Of a stretch of DNA of 43,321 nt, positions 1 to 8,078 are shown in pieces. How positions within the stretch are numbered: the first letter of the stretch is position 1; each line of letters begins with the position of its first letter. The position numbers and the translations under genes were made by a program. The stretch is from JABDGR01 sp964561455 (GTDB lineage Bacteria; Verrucomicrobiota; Verrucomicrobiia; Opitutales; JABDGR01): positions 1 through 43,321 of the forward strand of contig CAZLPS010000027.1 in NCBI GenBank assembly GCA_964561455.1, in the 5' to 3' direction. Under the pieces are notes generated by a model. It was not told the origin of the DNA. It ran no database searches and saw only the letters and a program-made list of their open reading frames with translations.

Positions 1-48
1 GTCCCTCTGTCCCTCTGTCCCTCTGTCCCTCTGTCCCTCTGTCCCTCG
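1..48. repeat. 8-bp tandem repeat (GTCCCTCT)n
   Basis: Six head-to-tail copies of GTCCCTCT are visible; the last ends in G instead of T. The array begins at base 1, so its true length is unknown. It lies just downstream of the minus-strand tRNA gene. It looks like a slippage-prone microsatellite; no function is evident. Confidence 0.9.
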
Positions 49-65
49 ATCCCTTCAGAGAAAAA

Positions 66-141
66 TGGAGCCGGGAATCGGATTTGAACCGACGACCTAC
101 GCATTACGAATGCGCCGCTCTACCAGCTGAGCTATCCCGGC
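66..141 (-). tRNA. tRNA-Thr (anticodon CGT)
   Basis: On the minus strand a full cloverleaf can be folded. The acceptor stem GCCGGGA pairs with TCCCGGC, followed by discriminator T and an encoded CCA end (66-68). The D arm contains AGCTCAGCTGGTAGAGC and the T arm GTCGG-TTCGAAT-CCGAT. The anticodon stem GCGCA/TGCGT encloses the loop TTCGTAA, which puts CGT at positions 34-36, reading ACG threonine codons. Length is 76 nt with CCA. Isotype is assigned from the anticodon only. Confidence 0.95.
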
Positions 142-322
142 CTGCCTTCCCTGCCCGAGGGCACGGAGACAAAACAAGGGGTCAGTATGGCATCAGGAGT
201 GGGACTGGAGCAAGTATTATTTGCCCTCGGGAGGGACCATTCCCGGAACGCATTCGGAACAAAACCGTTCAAGGCGCGAAATTCGACGATCATCCACCCC
301 TTTTACCGAAAAAAGCGGGTAG

Positions 323-343
323 GGACGCCTCTCCGAGGCGTCC
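323..343. repeat. REP-like palindrome, copy 1
   Basis: GGACGCCTC-TCC-GAGGCGTCC is a perfect 9-bp hairpin with a 3-base loop, flanked by GTAGG on the left and GCC on the right. A near-identical copy with inverted flanks lies at 1954-1974, so this is a dispersed element rather than a local terminator. No T-tract follows on either strand. Confidence 0.75.
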
Positions 344-400
344 GCCGACGACATTAGAGCATTTTTGAAAATCTCATAGTCGCTTGGAGAAGGTTACACT

Positions 401-419
401 GTCGCCCCAACGGGGCGAC
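401..419. repeat. perfect 8-bp hairpin
   Basis: GTCGCCCC-AAC-GGGGCGAC forms a perfect 8-bp stem with a 3-base loop, ten bases before the larger hairpin at 429-465. The two probably belong to one composite dispersed element. There is no T-tract. Confidence 0.7.
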
Positions 420-428
420 GGAGCCAAA

Positions 429-465
429 CCCAGGGTAGCTCCCGCAAAGCGGGAGCTACCCTGGG
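429..465. repeat. perfect 17-bp hairpin
   Basis: CCCAGGGTAGCTCCCGC, an AAA loop, and then its exact reverse complement: 17 base pairs without a mismatch. A run of A follows at 475-480, so a minus-strand transcript would carry U residues before the stem, not after it. A classical terminator is therefore unlikely in that direction. The CCCAGGG/CCCTGGG ends recall the hairpin at 8232-8250. Confidence 0.8.
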
Positions 466-746
466 ACTCCTCCCAAAAAACACGACTGCCCTGAAAGGTG
501 CGGAGGAGTGTCGTCGCTTCCGTCTGTCGTCGCAATTTGGCTACGGAATTCTCTTAAATGCTCCAGACAATCGGCGAAGAAATCCGTGCACGTCAAAGCG
601 GTCAGGAAAGGGTCTGGGCGAAATCGCCCAGTAGCAGAGCGGCCGAAACCCTTCTGCGCGAAGCGCACACACCACACCCATTACCGCTAAACCGCTCACC
701 CTCGACACGGCGGGGGCGCTGCGGAAGGGGGGTTACGTGACGTAAT

Positions 747-1268
747 TTATTTTGACACGCTTTTAGTTAACCATGCTCGAAAGCGGTTCGAAGCTTTTTG
801 CATCGCAGTTTTATGCGTTTGATTCTTCGAGTCGGGATGTTCGAACCAAATTGTCTCGTAAGAAATACCCAAATTCCATTTTACGAATTGCCCCATAAGC
901 GTTGGAGACAAATTAAGCCAATCGAATTCACCCAAAATATGATTCGGGTGTTGCGGTGTAACATGGTAGAGGATGTCTACATTCGCCCGATACTTGGCAT
1001 CCAAGCTCAAAAGCTTATTACCAAATGGCTCGATTGCGTTAGCAAGAGCAACAAGTCGCTCAATTGCGCCAGCTTCTTCGTGCCCTTTGGGTGAATCGAA
1101 CACCCAAGTCAATACCATCGCCTCCGAATAGGTCGAATCCTTGTTCCGCTGGTGCATTTTATCCTCCCTTACTCGACTTGGCTGAATGCCGAGATGTGCG
1201 GAAATCAATTCTGCGTCCGCCTTCGATTCGCAAGATACCATCAAACTGACATGTGAATATCGAATCAT
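747..1268 (-). CDS. DUF4279-like protein
   Basis: A 173-residue soluble protein starting MIRYSHVSLMVSCESKADAE, with no signal peptide or membrane segment. The beginning (beta strand, then a helix with HLGIQPSRVREDKM), a central strand with TWVFDSP, and a late segment DILYHVTPQHPNHILGEFDW match my memory of the DUF4279 family, small proteins of unknown function. The family call is from recall of the pattern. The lower-GC coding sequence differs from neighbouring genes, which suggests acquisition. It is divergent from the EF-G-like gene at 1414. Confidence 0.6.
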   Translation of the reverse strand: MIRYSHVSLMVSCESKADAELISAHLGIQPSRVREDKMHQRNKDSTYSEAMVLTWVFDSPKGHEEAGAIERLVALANAIEPFGNKLLSLDAKYRANVDILYHVTPQHPNHILGEFDWLNLSPTLMGQFVKWNLGISYETIWFEHPDSKNQTHKTAMQKASNRFRAWLTKSVSK

Positions 1269-1413
1269 AATAAGGGTCTGGCATTTGAGATAACATAGGC
1301 TAATTTAAGCAAGCAACGATAAACCGGTTACTCGTGAACACGGCGGGGGCGCGGCGATAGGGCGTTAGTTCATTGCAAATGTTTTGGCGCCGGAATAGGC
1401 TCGTTTGAGAGTC

Positions 1414-1899
1414 ATGGACAAAGATGACCCAGAACCGAAGACCCAGCCTTCGGGCAACCGACAGCCGCCACGACCGCCACGTCGCACAGCGGTTGGACTT
1501 GCTCCAGACGGCGATGATTCGCGCAAGAGAGGCCGGGCCACGATAACCAAGCCAGCTAAGGGCGAAGGTAAATTCATCCGTCAATCGCAATATGGACATG
1601 TGACTGTCGAAATTGTGCCGAATGGAAAGGGGAAAGGTGTCGAAATTATCAGTGATGTGCCTGGAAGCGCGATTCCAGTGGAATATATGCAGTCTGTGAT
1701 AGACGGCATCTCTTACGCGCTCGACGGCATATTTGTCGGCTACCCAATAGATGACGGCACCCAAATGGTTGACCTGGTTGTGCGGTTGGTTGGCGGCTCA
1801 TTCCACTTGGTCAATTCAAACGACATTTCGTTTAAGATGGCGGCCATTTTTGCCATCATAGACGCGGTAAAAAATGCCGAGCCGATTATGATAACGTAA
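1414..1899 (+). CDS. free-standing EF-G domain IV-like protein
   Basis: A 161-residue protein. Residues 1-50 are polar and proline/arginine-rich. Residues 52-160 follow elongation factor G domain IV: GKFIRQS-QYGHVTVEI (52-67), IPVEYMQSVIDGISYAL (87-103), GYPI (109-112), LVGGSFHLVNS (125-135), FKMAA (140-144) and AEPIMI (155-160). In EF-G this domain enters the ribosomal A site during translocation; its tip contains the GSYHDVDS loop, whose His is kept here (His131). The GTPase and domains II, III and V are absent. The usual GGRG between QS and QYG is missing, and four residues are inserted after GYP. ATG 1414 is preferred over an in-frame TTG at 1405. Function unknown; ribosome binding is an inference. 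Confidence 0.75.
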   Translation: MDKDDPEPKTQPSGNRQPPRPPRRTAVGLAPDGDDSRKRGRATITKPAKGEGKFIRQSQYGHVTVEIVPNGKGKGVEIISDVPGSAIPVEYMQSVIDGISYALDGIFVGYPIDDGTQMVDLVVRLVGGSFHLVNSNDISFKMAAIFAIIDAVKNAEPIMIT

Positions 1900-1953
1900 A
1901 GTTGTAGCCCTGAGTTGTAACCCGGTGAAGCAGACATACGTCAATCCAAAGGC

Positions 1954-1974
1954 GGATGCCTCTCCGAGGCGTCC
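1954..1974. repeat. REP-like palindrome, copy 2 (inverted)
   Basis: GGATGCCTC-TCC-GAGGCGTCC is the same palindrome as at 323-343, with one T:G wobble. Its flanks are GGC on the left and CTACCCC on the right, so it is the inverted copy of the first. Confidence 0.75.
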
Positions 1975-2008
1975 CTACCCCATCGCCTGCTTGGGGAACC
2001 GGCCGGAA

Positions 2009-2470
2009 TCAGGCTGCGACCTTCGCCCACAGCCACATCCCCAGCAGCGCCCCCTGCAGCGTGCAGAGCACGACATCGTGTCCGGCAGTGATGACAAACA
2101 GCTTCAGCGACTTCATCTGGAAAATTGAATTCACGCCCTGGCGCACCGCCACCAGGCCCACTCCGACAAACAGCCCCACCTTTGCCCCGCCCAGCCAACC
2201 CAGCGACGGATGCCCGGCCACCAGCATCTGGTGCTCCGTGATGAGCGTCGCGATGACGGCAGTCGAAACAAAGGTCAGCGCAAACGCCCCGCCGAGCATG
2301 GCGGCGGCCTTTTTGGGCACGAATTTCATGTCCTCCTTGGAAAAATTCATCTCCTTCATCCACGGCTTCACGAACATGACCGGCGAATACCACAGCCAGC
2401 CGAGGACAAAGCCGATCGCGGCCACCGCGAGTACAATCAGGTAATGGAGATGGAACAGGGTATGCAGCAT
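2009..2470 (-). CDS. DUF1761 family membrane protein
   Basis: A 153-residue protein with four hydrophobic stretches (about 8-28, 54-77, 90-110 and 123-150). After the first helix comes WLWYSPVMFVKPWMKEM, the tryptophan/proline signature of DUF1761 proteins (typically LWYSPLLFGKPWM). Function of the family is not known. I chose ATG 2470 (MLHTLFHLHY) because the frame extends upstream only as low-complexity sequence with no family resemblance. It is divergent from the CobW-family gene. Confidence 0.8.
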   Translation of the reverse strand: MLHTLFHLHYLIVLAVAAIGFVLGWLWYSPVMFVKPWMKEMNFSKEDMKFVPKKAAAMLGGAFALTFVSTAVIATLITEHQMLVAGHPSLGWLGGAKVGLFVGVGLVAVRQGVNSIFQMKSLKLFVITAGHDVVLCTLQGALLGMWLWAKVAA

Positions 2471-2656
2471 GGCGGGCGGGGGATGACCGAAGGCATGGTA
2501 AGCGGCAGAAGCGTGCCCGTCAAGCAGCGGCACTGGGTGGCGGCACTGCTTTGAAGGAGCGCGGAACTTTAGCTGGCAAAGCCTCCATCCAACGGCCGTC
2601 CGAAAAGGCCAGCTTTTAGCTTGCGAACCGCAACCCGAAAACCTCAATTTGATGGG

Positions 2657-4285
2657 ATGCCCGCCGCCCATCCGCCCTCCTCGCCTTCCCCGTTTGCCGC
2701 CCCCGGCTCCACGCCGCCCGGTTTGGCCAAGCCCACGCCCGTCACCGTGCTCACGGGCTTCCTCGGCGCGGGGAAGACGACCCTCCTCAACCACCTGCTC
2801 GCCCAACTCCCCGGCAAGCGCATCGCCGTCATTGAAAATGAATTTGGCGAGGTCAGCATTGACCACGCGATCATCGTCGGCGCCGAGGAGCAGGTCCTCA
2901 GCAACGGGTGCGTCTGCTGCACGGTGCGCGGCGATTTACTCCGCGTGCTCAAGGAGTTCGGCGACCAGAACAAGATTTACGATTACATTCTCCTCGAAAC
3001 CACCGGCCTCGCCAATCCCACGCCGATTGCGCAGACCTTCCTCCTCGACCCGGCCCTGCAAAGCCGTTACCGCCTCGACGCCATCGTCACCATGGTGGAC
3101 GCCGTCAACCTACTCCGCCATCTCGACTCGAAGGACGAAGCGCAGAAACAAGTCGGATTTGCCGATGTGATTATTTTGAACAAAGCCGATTTGGTCTCCG
3201 CCGAAACCCTCGACCAAATCGAAGACCGTCTCCATGGGCTGAACCGGACCGCCCGCATTGTCCGCGCCACCCGCGCCAATGTGCCCGTTGCGGCGGTCCT
3301 GGATTTGCAGGCCTTTGCGTTGGAACGTGCGCTGGACCTTGACCCGGAATTTACGCGCCCTGAGCATCCCTTCACCTGGGCCGGACTATATACACTGCCA
3401 GCGGGAACTTACCGACTAACGGTGTCGGCCCACGCTGCGGAACACGACGAGCAATGCAGCGATGACCATGGCCATGAGCATGGCGACGAGCAGGAAGGCC
3501 ACGGCCACCATAACCACGAACACGGCGAACACGAACATTCCCATGAACCAGGCGGGCACGAGCATCATCATCACGAAGAAGGCCACAAGTGCGCCGACTG
3601 CGGCCATGACCACGAAGCGGAACCTGCTCATGACCATGAGCATGAGCACGAGCATGACCACAGCCACACGCACCCGATGACCTTTGCCTGCCTGGCACTG
3701 CCCGACGCCACGGAGAAATCCTGGCAGGCTGCGGTCATGGAAGCCGACACCCTCTTCAGCACCACCGCCAATGCGGCCCACCCCGGCGCCGCGCTGCGCC
3801 CGGAGCGCAAATTGCGCGAATTGGAGCTGCCGGAACATGACAACGCCTTTGTCCTCGAGTTGCCGAAAGCCGGCGCCTACGCGCTGTTTGCGCACCACGA
3901 TATCACCGTCCACGGCGGCGGACTGTCCCGCGAGGGCCGCAACTTCACGCCTGCGCGCACCGACCGATTCAAGCACGCGCACACGCACGATGACCGCGTC
4001 AAATCCTTCACCCTCCAGGCCAATGGCGACCTTGTATTGGAAAAGGTCAATGCCTGGCTCGAAGAACTCCTCGCCAAGGAAAGCGACCACCTTTACCGCA
4101 TGAAGGGCTTTCTGGCCATCAAGGGCGTAAAGCAAAAATACCTGCTGCAAAGCGTGCATCAGCTTTTTAGTGGTGACGTCGCCGGGCCGTGGGGTCCGGA
4201 GCCGCGCCGCAACACGCTCGTCTTCATCGGCGAGAACCTCGACCAAAAGGCCCTGACCCGCGGCTTTTTGAAATGCCTGGCCTGA
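2657..4285 (+). CDS. CobW/COG0523 metal GTPase with His-rich loop
   Basis: A 542-residue G3E GTPase. Motifs: Walker A GFLGAGKTT (34-42), ENEFGEV (61-66), the metal-binding GCVCC (84-88), ETTGLANP and NKADL (175-179). Residues 259-339 are a very histidine- and acid-rich linker that also contains CADCGH, a probable metal reservoir or sensor. The CobW C-terminal domain follows and contains its own HAHTHDD stretch. The family covers zinc metallochaperones and cobalt- or nitrile-hydratase-type insertases; the His-rich loop favours zinc or nickel/cobalt but does not decide it. ATG 2657 is used; an in-frame TTG at 2621 would add 12 residues. At 542 aa it is longer than the usual 320-400 aa because of the insert. 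Confidence 0.9.
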   Translation: MPAAHPPSSPSPFAAPGSTPPGLAKPTPVTVLTGFLGAGKTTLLNHLLAQLPGKRIAVIENEFGEVSIDHAIIVGAEEQVLSNGCVCCTVRGDLLRVLKEFGDQNKIYDYILLETTGLANPTPIAQTFLLDPALQSRYRLDAIVTMVDAVNLLRHLDSKDEAQKQVGFADVIILNKADLVSAETLDQIEDRLHGLNRTARIVRATRANVPVAAVLDLQAFALERALDLDPEFTRPEHPFTWAGLYTLPAGTYRLTVSAHAAEHDEQCSDDHGHEHGDEQEGHGHHNHEHGEHEHSHEPGGHEHHHHEEGHKCADCGHDHEAEPAHDHEHEHEHDHSHTHPMTFACLALPDATEKSWQAAVMEADTLFSTTANAAHPGAALRPERKLRELELPEHDNAFVLELPKAGAYALFAHHDITVHGGGLSREGRNFTPARTDRFKHAHTHDDRVKSFTLQANGDLVLEKVNAWLEELLAKESDHLYRMKGFLAIKGVKQKYLLQSVHQLFSGDVAGPWGPEPRRNTLVFIGENLDQKALTRGFLKCLA

Positions 4286-4354
4286 CGGCGGTACGACGGT
4301 CCCGCTGTTTTCGCCATTGCCAATCTGCCTGCGGATGGTTAGCACCAACGTTTC

Positions 4355-5236
4355 ATGCGTCGTATTGCCCTATCCAGCTTTGCCGCCGTCCTTGCCCTGC
4401 TTGGGCTGGTCTCCTGCGCAGCCGTCCCGGCCCAGCAGAATGTAAAGCTCGTCGTCGCGGCGACGGACAATTTTCGCCCGGTGCTCGCGCAATTGGCGCA
4501 AGACTATTGTTTCCGCCAGCCCTGGGTTTCCATCGAGCTGCACACGGCAACCACGGCAACCCTCGAGAAGGATTTCAAGGACGGCGCGGCCTTTGATGTC
4601 TATATTCCCGCCCGGCCCGACAGCATGATGGCGCTGGCCAATTCGGATGCAATTAACCCGCGCAGCATCGTCTTTCCCCTACCTCACAATGAGTTGGTTC
4701 TGGTCGCTCCGCCAGAATCGGACCTGCGGGTGCTTTACGGGGATTACACCCCCCTCGCCAGCGCCAGCGTGCGGCAAATCGCCGTCGTCAACCCGGATTT
4801 ACTGCTCGGCTACCTCACCCGCGAGGCGTTTATCAGCTTGAAACTGATTGCCCCCACGGGCGACTTGGCCCAACCCCTGGTGGGAACTGGCGGCCCCGCC
4901 GGTTCCGCTCCCGGGGCTCCACCCTCCCTCCTGCCAAGTTTGGCCACCGTCTCCAGCCTTGCCTCCAAGCTCCTCTATCTCAATACAGAGGCCGATGTCC
5001 TGGCTGCGGTCAAAGACGGCCGCGCCCAAGTCGGCATTGTTTTCCACACCTCCGCCCTCACGGATAAAAAAGTTCGCCTGCTGACCCGCCTGCCGGATGG
5101 TTCCTACGAGCCGATTATTTACAGTGCCGCCATTCCCCGCAATGCCCCGCACAACGACGAGGCTTGGCACTTCCTGGACTACCTGCGCAGCGCTGAAGCA
5201 CTGGCCACAATGCAACGCAACGGCTTGTCGCAATAG
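4355..5236 (+). CDS. ModA-like substrate-binding lipoprotein
   Basis: A 293-residue protein with an N-terminal signal sequence ending in LVSC (Cys21), a plausible lipobox. The mature part follows the periplasmic molybdate-binding ModA fold: VKLVVAATDNF, LEKDFKDGAAFDVYIPA, VFPLPHNELVLVAPP, DGRAQVGIVFHTSAL and a C-terminal AWHFLDYLRS. A Pro/Gly-rich insertion (about 175-195) interrupts the second lobe. No ModB or ModC gene lies nearby, so either the transporter is elsewhere or the protein binds another oxyanion or metal. It starts 69 bases after the CobW-family gene on the same strand, which suggests a shared metal-related role (inference). Confidence 0.75.
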   Translation: MRRIALSSFAAVLALLGLVSCAAVPAQQNVKLVVAATDNFRPVLAQLAQDYCFRQPWVSIELHTATTATLEKDFKDGAAFDVYIPARPDSMMALANSDAINPRSIVFPLPHNELVLVAPPESDLRVLYGDYTPLASASVRQIAVVNPDLLLGYLTREAFISLKLIAPTGDLAQPLVGTGGPAGSAPGAPPSLLPSLATVSSLASKLLYLNTEADVLAAVKDGRAQVGIVFHTSALTDKKVRLLTRLPDGSYEPIIYSAAIPRNAPHNDEAWHFLDYLRSAEALATMQRNGLSQ

Positions 5237-5271
5237 CCTCCATCGGGCCACCGTCCGAAACCGGTCTTCCC

Positions 5272-5667
5272 TTACTTTGACGCCGGCACCGCCGGTATGG
5301 CCGGTTCCCCAATCAATTGGCGGACGCGTTCCATGAGCAGCGTTGGACTGAACGGCTTGGTATACACATTCAAGGCCCCGGCCATAAGCAGTTCATCCTG
5401 CGTGCTCCCCTTGCCCTCGCTGGTGACGATGACCACGGGGATTTCGGCCAGCACGGCGTCAGCCTTAAAATCGCGCAGTAATTCCAAACCGGTGCGGCCC
5501 GGCAGCATCACGTCGAGAATGGCCATGTCCGGCTGCTCCGCCCGGGCCTTGGCGCAGACGGACAGGCCTTCGCGGCAAATGACGACGGCATAGCCCGCCC
5601 GGCGGAGATTGAACTCGATCAACTTGACCATCATCGGGTCATCGTCGGCGATTAAAATAGTTTTCAT
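5272..5667 (-). CDS. single-domain response regulator
   Basis: A 131-residue CheY-like receiver without an output domain. The acidic pocket is D8-D10, the phosphoacceptor is D52 in ILDVMLPG, the conserved Thr is T82 (IVTSEG) and the Lys is K104 in YTKPF. ATG 5667 (MKTILIADDD) is chosen because the frame upstream overlaps the preceding gene and adds non-homologous residues. It begins 16 bases after the stop of the SpoIIE-type phosphatase gene, so the two are very likely cotranscribed. No histidine kinase gene is adjacent. Confidence 0.93.
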   Translation of the reverse strand: MKTILIADDDPMMVKLIEFNLRRAGYAVVICREGLSVCAKARAEQPDMAILDVMLPGRTGLELLRDFKADAVLAEIPVVIVTSEGKGSTQDELLMAGALNVYTKPFSPTLLMERVRQLIGEPAIPAVPASK

Positions 5668-5683
5668 GGACGGAGTTATAAAA

Positions 5684-7534
5684 TTACACGAGGCATTCCC
5701 ATACCAGCATGGTCTGGTCATCGCGCGGGTCCGCTTCGCCGGGGAGGGCGGTGCGGATGCGCTCCTGCAGTGTTTCCCACATGACCTCGCCGCCTTGCTG
5801 GCGCAGGGCGCTGAGCGTGGCCACCAATCGCTGCCATCCGCCGACTGGATCGAATTTGGTTTCCCATTCGTAAAGACCGTCGGTCACCAGCACCAGTTGG
5901 TCGCCGGTGGCCAGGGGCAGTTCCTCCACGGGATAGCGGATTTCCGGGTACAAACCCAGCGGCGGGCCGGAAGGCGCGATTTCGCGCGTGGGGCCGCCCT
6001 GTCCCCGCCCCAGCCACAATACCGGGCAATGGCCCGCATTGGCCACCAGCGCGCGGTCGCGCTGGGGTGTAATATAGACGAGCGCGCAGGTGGCAAACAG
6101 CGTCAATTCACCCGTTTGGCGGCAAAGGATGCGGTTGAGATCTTCGATGAGCTGGCCGAAGGGCCGGCCTAGATCCACTTGGATGCGCAGCGCCGTGCGC
6201 ACCATGCCGGCAAACAAGGCCGCCGACATGCCCTTGCCCATCACATCCACCATGGCCAGCACCAGCCCGCCATCCGGCGTCGGGCAAATATCCACATAGT
6301 CGCCGGCCGCCGTGCGCGCATTGCGTCGGCGCACTACCGCGCGACCGCCCGCCACCAGCGCCGGCGCCGGCAGCGGCAGCAAATCATCCTGCATGTCCGC
6401 GGCAATCTCAATTTCGCGCAGCGCCTGTTGCTCCCGCTCGCGCACCAGCGCGTTGTCGGCGTTGGCCACGGCGATGCCGAACAAATCCGCATACGTGCGG
6501 ACGGTGCTCAATTCCGAGGCCACGAGGTACGGCCGCTTTTTGCGGGCCAGCGTCAATGCGCCCACGGTCAAGCCCCCGGCGCGCAACGGCACGCAAAAAC
6601 CGCATTCAAATTCGCGCCACACCGGGTCCGCGGCAATTTCAGCGGAAGTTTGCCAGACGGTTTCATTGCCGCTGCGCAGCACCGTTGCGGCTGCGGTATC
6701 GGCGGAATGCTCGAAAACCGCAAATGGCAATTCCGCCAGGCCCTCCTGCAAATCCGCCTGCATACCCTTTTGAAAATGCAATATCAGCCGGTCGTACGGC
6801 ACCACTTTCGCGATGTCACCCACCGCCCGGCGGAAAAAGTCCGGCAGGCGCTCGGCGGCAATCAGCGCATCACCCAACCGGTAAAATGCGGCGAGGCTTT
6901 CGTAGCACTGTGATATCTCCGCCAGCGCCAGTTGCAGGAGCGGCTCCGACGCCCCGCTGGGCGCCGCGACGCCGGGCATGTGCTTCAACATCACCAGGCG
7001 GAAGCCCGCCGGGCTGGTCCAATGCTCCACCCGGTCGCAGGATTGCTGGATAAGGTATAAACCCCGTCCCGAGGTTTGCAGCGGGTCTTGCGGCAACCCC
7101 GCCGCGAGTTGCCCCGGCTCGAGCCCGGCGCCCTGGTCGGCTACTTCGAGGCTGATTTGACCGTCCCCAGCCGACCACGCCACTTCGATCTCACGCTTTG
7201 CGTCCTTCCCGCTGCCATGCAAAATGGCGTTGGCCACCGCCTCCGCCAGCACCAACTCCCAACGGGAGATGTCTTCCGCCGCTGCCCCGGCCTGCCGCAG
7301 AAAGGCGGCAAAGGCCACGCGCAATGGCTCCAACCGCTGCAAATCAGCGGGCATGCGCAAACGTTGCCCAAAAAAATCCATGGAGAAATCAACCAAGGCG
7401 CGGGTTGCGGCCAATCCGCCTGCGCGCGCAGGCAGGCATAACCCGTCCTGGGCGGGGTTGTCCACCGTGAAGGTAAAGGGTGACGCAGGCAAGAGCGGGC
7501 GCACCAATCCCGTTGGCAGGATAAGATTGGCCAT
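5684..7534 (-). CDS. RsbW-like kinase / GAF / SpoIIE phosphatase
   Basis: A 616-residue soluble fusion. Residues about 60-185 are a GHKL ATPase of the RsbW/SpoIIAB anti-sigma kinase type: N-box ELVLAEAVANAILHG (93-107), VADQGAG (131-137) and SGRGLYLI (155-162). A GAF-like domain occupies about 220-365. The C-terminal 215 residues are a SpoIIE/PP2C phosphatase, with acidic residues in GDYVD, MVDVMGKG and DDQT. Kinase and phosphatase in one chain could both phosphorylate and dephosphorylate a STAS antagonist, and a STAS gene lies divergently at 7721. The receiver at 5272-5667 is downstream in the same transcript. Control of a sigma factor is inferred from the families. Confidence 0.92.
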   Translation of the reverse strand: MANLILPTGLVRPLLPASPFTFTVDNPAQDGLCLPARAGGLAATRALVDFSMDFFGQRLRMPADLQRLEPLRVAFAAFLRQAGAAAEDISRWELVLAEAVANAILHGSGKDAKREIEVAWSAGDGQISLEVADQGAGLEPGQLAAGLPQDPLQTSGRGLYLIQQSCDRVEHWTSPAGFRLVMLKHMPGVAAPSGASEPLLQLALAEISQCYESLAAFYRLGDALIAAERLPDFFRRAVGDIAKVVPYDRLILHFQKGMQADLQEGLAELPFAVFEHSADTAAATVLRSGNETVWQTSAEIAADPVWREFECGFCVPLRAGGLTVGALTLARKKRPYLVASELSTVRTYADLFGIAVANADNALVREREQQALREIEIAADMQDDLLPLPAPALVAGGRAVVRRRNARTAAGDYVDICPTPDGGLVLAMVDVMGKGMSAALFAGMVRTALRIQVDLGRPFGQLIEDLNRILCRQTGELTLFATCALVYITPQRDRALVANAGHCPVLWLGRGQGGPTREIAPSGPPLGLYPEIRYPVEELPLATGDQLVLVTDGLYEWETKFDPVGGWQRLVATLSALRQQGGEVMWETLQERIRTALPGEADPRDDQTMLVWECLV

Positions 7535-7720
7535 TAAAGCGTATGTATCGTGCGCTTTAGCGGAAACTTAAGCGGGATGGGACGATTGCTCCACCGCGCA
7601 AAATCCGCTTTCCGGGGTGTTTACCTGTCCAAACCTCTGGTCCCTCGCCCGGGCAATTTCAGGTCATATTCTTGCGGGCGTTCGGGTTGCGCATTCTGGG
7701 ATTGCGACGAAGTTAAGACC

Positions 7721-8065
7721 ATGCAATTAACCAACTGTTCTCCACGTGTCATGTCCTTCTTCCGCTTCGAATACCGCCCCGACCGCAAAGAACTGCTGGT
7801 CCACATCTCCACGCCTCAGTTCACGGCGGCGACGGTCCCGGAATTCAAGATCGCCTTTGAAAACGCCTGGAAGCCGGACATCACCAGCGTCGTCCTCGAC
7901 CTCACCGCTGTCGAATTCATGGACAGCTCCGGCGTCGGCGCTCTCCTCGGCGTCCAAAAACGCCTTTCCGCCCAAGGCGCTCCCGTAACGCTCAAAGGGG
8001 CGCAACCGGCCGTCGTGAGTGTCATCGAGCTCCTCCGCCTCCAGCGCGTATTTAAAATGGAGTAG
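7721..8065 (+). CDS. STAS anti-sigma factor antagonist
   Basis: A STAS-domain protein of 114 residues from ATG 7721, or 104 from ATG 7751 (MSFFRFEYRP); the ribosome binding site does not decide. The core shows the SpoIIAA/RsbV pattern: VVLDLTAVEFMDSSGVGALL, with a phosphorylatable serine in DSSG, then VTLKGAQPAVVSVIELLRL. It is divergent from the kinase/phosphatase gene (starts 187 bases apart), its probable partner. A 24-bp tandem repeat begins 13 bases after the stop. Confidence 0.9.
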   Translation: MQLTNCSPRVMSFFRFEYRPDRKELLVHISTPQFTAATVPEFKIAFENAWKPDITSVVLDLTAVEFMDSSGVGALLGVQKRLSAQGAPVTLKGAQPAVVSVIELLRLQRVFKME

Positions 8066-8078
8066 GCAGGCAGTGAAC

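Larger units (their letters stand above)
142..746. other. intergenic region, no convincing gene
   Basis: About 600 bases between the tRNA and the DUF4279-like gene. Short open frames exist on both strands, but none has family resemblance or consistent codon use. The region holds three perfect hairpins (323-343, 401-419, 429-465), listed separately, and otherwise nothing I recognise. Confidence 0.6.

Noticed and set aside
429..480. Rho-independent terminator formed by the 17-bp hairpin and the A-run
   Set aside because: On the plus strand the stem is followed by A residues, and on the minus strand the T-run precedes the stem, so the order is wrong for a terminator in either direction.
3416..4348. 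310-residue minus-strand frame rich in Met, Val and Ala that looks like a membrane protein
   Set aside because: It is antisense to the CobW-family gene; its hydrophobic stretch is the complement of the CAC/CAT/GAG codons of the His-rich loop.
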